From: Chlorophyllum brunneum
Lineage: Eukaryota; Basidiomycota; Agaricomycetes; Agaricales; Agaricaceae
Reading direction: 5' to 3'
DNA: 64,000 bases
Assembly (NCBI GenBank): GCA_963576785.1
Contig: OY756150.1
Coordinates: forward strand, 620,001-684,000
In this document: positions 58,541 to 64,000 of the stretch, piece by piece
Position numbering within the stretch: the first letter of the stretch is position 1
How the letters are laid out: the number at the start of each line of letters is the position of its first letter
Position numbers and translations under genes: made by a program
Notes under the pieces: generated by a model
What the model saw: only the letters and a program-made list of their open reading frames with translations
Database searches by the model: none
Told to the model about the DNA's origin: nothing

Positions 58541-59019
58541 TCACGAACTTGCTCGCGATTGCCTACAGCCCAAGACGATCAATACCACACCCGAAACGAA
58601 AAACAATGTCACGTACAAACGACACCACGACGGGCTGTGAGCGGAGGACGTGCATAGAGGACCTCGGGGCGGACGACCGATCGGGGAGATGGATCTGGTC
58701 ATCACATATGAGTCAGCAGCAATTAGGGGAGGGGGGATTACCCACAATAGGTCTGACGCGCCACCGCGCGCCGTCGGCGTCGGGCGGGATTTATAGCACG
58801 ATAACCTCCACCCCGCCTCTGCCAATGCTCACGCATATAACCAACACCACCGTCGGTGCCCGCAGCATCGACTGCGTTGGTTAGTCCAGCATCAGCATGG
58901 AAGGGGTTCCTAACGATGGGCTGCTCGGACATGCCTAGGGGCATGTTCCGTACGCCTGAGAAGGCATCCGGCTCAGACTTTGGGTGGGCAGGGAAGAGGG
59001 ATGATGGACGGGGATCCAT
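58541..59019 (-). CDS. Small tail-anchored protein, hypothetical
   Basis: Two exons (59019-58742, 58694-58541) around a 47-nt intron give 143 aa. The N-terminal 90 residues are polar (MDPRPSSLFPAHPKSEPDAF..), with an arginine run (ARRRRRAVAR). A hydrophobic helix near the C-terminus (CRLYVTLFFVSGVVLIVLGC) would anchor it with the N-terminus in the cytosol. Not recognised. Splice phases agree. It is divergent from the CAF-1 gene with 291 bp between starts. Confidence 0.5.
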
Positions 59020-59310
59020 CTATTGGCAAGGCTAGGGGGCTGGCGGGGGCTTTGCGCGGTTCGAGGCTGCCTTATAATATGGAGCGCGCCACAGTTACCT
59101 ATGTTGGCAGTCAAGCCTGCACCCCGGCCATAGTCCCCTCGTAGTTCTACAACCACTCATCCTACACACTCCAAACGACCACAAGCACTCTTCTCTCAAC
59201 CTTCCCCAGCCCATTGTCTACTCAATTTCAACAAATATTTTCTTTGATTTTTTCGTGAATATTCTCTCCCTCTCACCACCATCATCTCACTACCCTCCAC
59301 TCCTCCTGTC
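59020..59310. promoter_or_regulatory. Shared upstream region, small protein and CAF-1 p60
   Basis: Divergent promoter region of 291 bp, with pyrimidine-rich sequence (ttctctccctctcacc) just before the plus-strand ATG. No specific element is named. Confidence 0.35.
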
Positions 59311-62300
59311 ATGCGGTTTCGAACACTCGAGATTAGATGGCACGACTCCAAACCGATTTCGACTTGTGATTTTCAACCCGTACCTTTTAAACGCGCGAGA
59401 CCGGGTGTAGGGAACGAGGAGAGGTTTACTGGTCATTCCTATCGATTGGTCACTGGGGGGGAGGACAATCACGTCCGTGTATGTTTCGCTTTTTTTTCTC
59501 GGTGTCTTCTAGGATACAATTCGAGTTGGCATTTCTTTTTGGTCCCCGGATAGGTCTGGATGGTTCATCCCAATATTAGGCCCACGTCGCTCGTCAAGGG
59601 CGATCCGAACCCCGCCGCACCGCGACCCCCACGAATAGAGTATCTCTCAACTCTCAGTCGACATTCCGCTGCAGTCAACGTCGTTAGGTTTTCTCCTAAC
59701 GGTATGTGCCCATCCTCTACGCCCGTTCCTTGATCGTGCTTATATATCCGGTTGATAGGGGAGCTCATCGCCTCAGCTGGTGATGGTACGTTCCACTCGG
59801 CATCCCGCTTTTGCGACGCGCTTTTTTCATCATCATCATGTAGATGGTATGATCATAATATGGGCTCAGTCTACCAATCCACTAGCTGGTGCCTATGGAA
59901 GTGATATCCCTCCCGATGAAGCACAGTTGGACAAGGAGTTTTGGAAACCACGGATCACCTTCCGGTGAGCACTCAACGTCTCACATGTCCATTATTGCTC
60001 AAAAATATTTTAGGTGTACGACGATGCAAGTCTATGACCTCGCGTGGAGTCCTACATGCGAATACATAATTGCCGGCAGCACGGACAACACTGCACGCGT
60101 CTTTGCCTCTGTCGATGGTATGTCTCTGCTTATTTTCCACGGTTTATCCCTTTCATCAAAAACTCCACACACACATAGGAAAATGCGTTTGCGAAATCGC
60201 CGAGCACTCTCACTTCGTGCAAGGTGTCGCATGGGATCCTTTAAATGAGTACATTGCAACACAAAGCAGTGATCGATCCATGCACGTCTATCGTATCTCG
60301 ACCAAGAACGGAACTTTTGAAGCCCATGCTGTCGGACGCAACACCCGCATGCCCAATAGTAATAGACATACACGCACACCAAGTGCACATGGTAGTGCTA
60401 CTACACCCTTAACCCGCCCTAAGATGTTCCGTAGCGAATCCTGTGCAAGCGATGCCGAGTCTGCCGTTGACAAAGATGATATCGCAGCACCGCTCACACC
60501 AGCCACTTCTGTCGGCAGTACACCCTCCCTGGCCATGTTCCCTCCCCCTCCCATCCTCGACAAAGGTCAAGGTCCATCATCTCGTCGCTCTTCATTCAGC
60601 GCCAGCTCGAATGCACCAGGGTCCCCCCACTCTTCTTTCCGATATGGACGCTCGCCATCGCCCATGCCACCCTTACCTGCCATCAGAAGCTTACCTCCTT
60701 CATCAGCCTGGGCCAATGTCAAGCTATACGGAGATGAGAGCTATACCAACTTCTTCCGGAGGTTGACGTTTAGTCCTGATGGTGGCTTACTACTTACCCC
60801 GGCTGGACAATTCGAGGATCCGATTATCATTCCTTCCAGCTTATCAAACAAGGGTGCTTCTACTTCCACAGCTTCCACTTCGGGCACAAGGGAGGAAGGA
60901 GGAGTGGGTACACCTGCAAGAGGACGAAAGGGACGACCGAGTATTGTTACCGAACCTCCGACTTCCGTTGGTCCCGCTACTGGAAGCGGAACACCATCGA
61001 CGTCGATCTCGTCAGTCTATATCTATTCCAGGGCAAATTTCGCGAGACCACCGATCGCCCAGTTACCTGGACATAAGAAAGCCAGTGTCGCAATCCGGTT
61101 TTCGCCAATCTTGTATGAACTCAGACCGAGCGTCGAAGCCGGAACTAGTAATCTGGAAGGAGCTGAGACCAAGACAGCTGCATTAGAAAAGGGCAAGGAG
61201 GGCGATTTGGATGTAGATGTGACCGGGCCTACTGTTGTCGTTATCCCAGCAACAGATACGCCTACACCTACGTCTACTACCACTCAGACGTTGTTGAGTC
61301 CTCAACGTAACCTTGCTCAGAGTCAGAGTCAATGTCAGGGATCTTCGATTGCCTCACCAGCTCCAAGACTTGCTCTTTCAACTTCCCAATTGGAGGCTAG
61401 TAATGCAACCTTACCCTCTCCCGGGTTGTCGCCTATGGATCTGCGGCCGCCTACACCTGCCACTTCCAAACCCTCAACACCTCGTATTCATGCTATAAAC
61501 GCCCAGATCCAGACTCAGAGCCCAGCGATGGTGCCTGCAAATACCGCTTCAGTATTCGCCTTGCCGTATAGAATGTTATATGCTGTTGTGACAATGGATG
61601 CGGTCGCAATTTACGACACGCAGCAAGCCGGCCCTGTATGCCTTTTGACAAAACTGCATTACGATGAATTTACCGATATGACATGGTACGTCCTTTTCCC
61701 GATCCTGGTCCTCAAGCCAATCTCATTAAAAAAACACGTTTCTTGCGCATGTTTAGGTCACCAGACGGACAAACGCTTTTGCTTTCCTCACGGGATGGCT
61801 ATTGCACCATTGTCATTTTCGACGAAATTCTACCGGCGTCACATACGCAACAACATGCACTCCAGCTGCAATCCATTGCTCATCAGAACTCCGTCCCACT
61901 CGTATCGAGTTCTGCTGCGAATACGCCGGCAACGTCGACTATTGGTTTACCCCACCTCCACACACATTCACTTACGCCTTCATCGGGTGCATCAAAGAAA
62001 CGTAGTGAGCCCCCCTTGACGCCCGCCGCAAGTACGGATGGAGAAAGTGGTACTGCTGGGGCTTCAAATTCATATTTCAATCCTGGAGGCAGTGTTGTTA
62101 ATATGCCAAGCACAAGTGGAGGTGGCACTGTTGCCACTACTTCTTCGTCGACTTCGATTTCGATTTCGACTTCGGTTAGTGGGATTCCTGACGATAACAT
62201 CAACAAGGAAGTAGAAGGTCACAAACGGCAGGCCCCCGGCACCAGTAGTAACAACGACGCGGACTCGGATAATGTGAACAACACGGAGCAACAACCGCCT

Positions 62301-62351
62301 AAAAAGAAGAGACGTGTTGCGCTCACTCGTGTGGGTGATTTGGACTCGTGA
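59311..62351 (+). CDS. Chromatin assembly factor 1 p60-type WD40 subunit
   Basis: Nuclear histone H3-H4 chaperone subunit (yeast Cac2, human CHAF1B). The first exon is 59311-59478, and about six introns follow. WD blocks recovered by splicing are MRFRTLEIRWHDSKPISTCD, RLVTGGEDNHVRVWMV, HSAAVNVVRFSPNGELIASA, GDDGMIIIWA, VYDLAWSPTCEYIIAGSTDN and FVQGVAWDPLNEYIATQSSD, then YTNFFRRLTFSPDGGLLLTP and YAVVTMDAVAIYDT. Long serine/proline/threonine insertions (about 60360-60720 and 61180-61530) separate later blades. The last exon resumes at SPDGQTLLLSSRDGYCTIV and ends in a basic KKKRRVALTR near the stop at 62351. Confidence 0.9.
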
Positions 62352-63108
62352 TCCACATATCTGACAGGCCTTTTAATCCTTGATTATCGATGGTCCCAAC
62401 TCAGCGGCCTCCGCAGCACTGGCCTGGCTGACCTTACACTTTACTCTTGGACATTTATTCTCCTTGCGGTTAGAACCATCTTTTCGTGATGGGTTCCTTT
62501 TTGATATTGGTCCCGAATCCTTGTCTTCTGTTTTTTTTTATGGTACGTCGTATGTCAAACGTCAATCATCTCTTTTTTATACCTTTCTTTTCCCTCTTGA
62601 GCTCTTTATATCTTCTACTCCTTATTCCTTATCCCCTATCTCTACCAATAGCCCATTGTTCCCTCCTATCCTATTTTATCCCGTGAACACCGCACTCCAC
62701 CTATCGCAAACATTACATTTCAACATCATGTTCATGATTTCTATTTTTGCCCTCATCCCTCTAATCCTCCTTTGTCCTCTTGGCCTTCTCGATAGTACCG
62801 CCCCTGCGTACACCATGAACACTATGAATAAGTAATTATTTCGTCGCTTAAGCAAATTTTGTATGATAATAATGCAGTGGCTGGCTTTTGTCTACTATTA
62901 TTATCTTGCCTTGTATTGAGTCCAGGTCATTAATCGATATGCCTCCGCTTTGCGTTAGTCACCCCTGTACATGCCATCGCATGTGTCGCTGAGAGCACAT
63001 GCCGAAGACCAAAAACCTCATGCATTGACACGTTTCAGGATGAGACAAAAATTACAAGGGAGAAAAAGATATAACAAGAGCATTGGGACGATCATCAATC
63101 GAGTGAGG
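62352..63108. other. Intergenic, no gene seen
   Basis: This lies between the CAF-1 3' end and the Nup54 3' end. It is pyrimidine-rich and has hydrophobic read-through frames (for example 62380-62835) that lack any support. Confidence 0.5.
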
Positions 63109-64000
63109 TCATCGCAGTGCGCTCGCACGGAGCGTATTTGTGGAACTGAGAAGATTATCGACTTCGTAATCAGACTGGGCACTATTCGTGTTCGTGCCCA
63201 TGATGATGCCGACATCTTTGAGCGCCCGCTGGAGAATCTTGGTCAGGTGGGATAAACCTGTTTGCTGTTCAGATAAGATCTATGACGGAAGGCAATATGA
63301 GCACGCAGGACTGCCAAAATCAAGAGATAGATATCCACGCACCTGGGTCAGCTGTGCCAGCCCATCTTCATCTACAACCGCCCATTCTCCCGTCCCACTC
63401 CTTGCACGTTCCTTTGCGGCATTAACAGCTCCAAGGAGTGCCCACAACTCATTCAACTTTCCCTTCATACGTCCCCTCCTCAACTCATCTTCTACCTCTT
63501 CCAACGTACTTCTCAGCTGTTCTTCCTCAGGTCTAATAGAGGAACTTCGCACGCTCGGAATTAACAAATGCAAATGCTGCACAAACTTCAACAACCTCTG
63601 CGTTAGCTGTGTCTGAGTTACAACTGCTTTTAGGAGTCTAGAAGAATTGGATAACGTGTGTTGTGTTGTGAGGGATTCGAGACGTGATTTGAGATCTTTG
63701 AGGTGGTGCTGGTGTTCCTCGGATTTTTTATTTTGGGCTTCGACGCGTGTACGGAGGTCGTCGAACCCAACCGCGAGGACAGGGACATGACATGTTGGAT
63801 CGGGATTCTCGCGCACGGCTTTATCCCAGAGAGCGTCATTTCCGACATTGGCTGGCCGGGTATAGAGACTGACTTGGTTAGGGTTGACGAGGTTGTAGAA
63901 GTAGTACTGGCAGAAGGAATAAACATCCATTATTTCTCATATATGGTGGGGCAATGCGACTACGTACTTGGAATCGACACTGAGGTGAAGAAGAGTTCCA
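63109..64000 (-). CDS. Nucleoporin Nup54/Nup57, C-terminal part (5' end outside window)
   Basis: Channel nucleoporin of the central Nup62 complex. The window holds three 3' exons (64000-63968 partial, 63906-63343, 63264-63109), about 250 residues. Conserved order: CRFQYYFYNLVNP and QVSLYTRPANVGND, then LWDKAVRENPDPTCHVPVLA and VGFDDLRTRVEAQ. A coiled-coil region with EEEQLRSTLEEVEDELRRG follows, then GLAQLTQQTGLSHLTKILQ, recovered by splicing to the CAA at 63264. The stop is at 63109-63111. The FG-repeat N-terminus should lie to the right of the window. Confidence 0.88.

Noticed and set aside
62380..62835. A hydrophobic 151-codon open frame after CAF-1
   Set aside because: It is pyrimidine-rich 3' flank. 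The hydrophobic look comes from T-rich codons, and no homologous block is visible.

Overview
The window is nuclear DNA of a basidiomycete fungus, most likely an Agaricomycete. Introns are 45-75 nt with GT..AG ends and are frequent. Several genes are of basidiomycete type: a CAP59/CMT1-type GT69 mannosyltransferase, two 7-TM proteins of the DUF6534 type, a Trs65 TRAPP subunit and F-box-like proteins. All gene models were spliced by hand, using conserved protein motifs and checking that exon phases add up. Exon ends may be off by a base in places.

Bases 1-11,100 are an AT-rich graveyard of Ty1/copia-type LTR retrotransposons. At least three fragments of one family are joined in both orientations with four recognisable LTR copies, plus LTRs of other families. 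No open element survives. At about 11.1 kb the sequence changes abruptly to compact genes.

From 11.1 kb the order is: GT69 mannosyltransferase (-) and a capsule-associated SGNH protein (+), head to head; uncertain hypothetical genes at 14.8-17.7 kb; a damaged DUF6534 gene (+); an NT-C2 protein (-) head to head with GWT1 (+); an intact DUF6534 gene (-); a P-loop tail-anchored protein (+); a secreted GH31 glycosidase (-) divergent from Trs65 (+); a small membrane protein (-); tRNA-Ser(UGA) (-); two tandem zinc-type dehydrogenases (+); a basic/acidic nuclear-type protein (-); ATP synthase gamma (-) divergent from eIF2-beta (+); hexokinase (-) divergent from mitochondrial uL14m (+); a Zn2Cys6 transcription factor (+); two divergent F-box-like paralogues; a small tail-anchored protein (-); the CAF-1 p60 homologue (+); and the 3' part of Nup54 (-, cut by the window end).

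Several pairs are divergent with only 47-63 bp between start codons, so they probably share promoters. The loci with most to follow up are the inverted DUF6534 pair (extra introns and two frameshifts in one copy), the dehydrogenase pair (one copy has lost catalytic zinc ligands), consecutive 8-nt and 14-nt microexons, and the surface-polysaccharide gene pair. I found no clearly new defence or mobile system and no CRISPR array.
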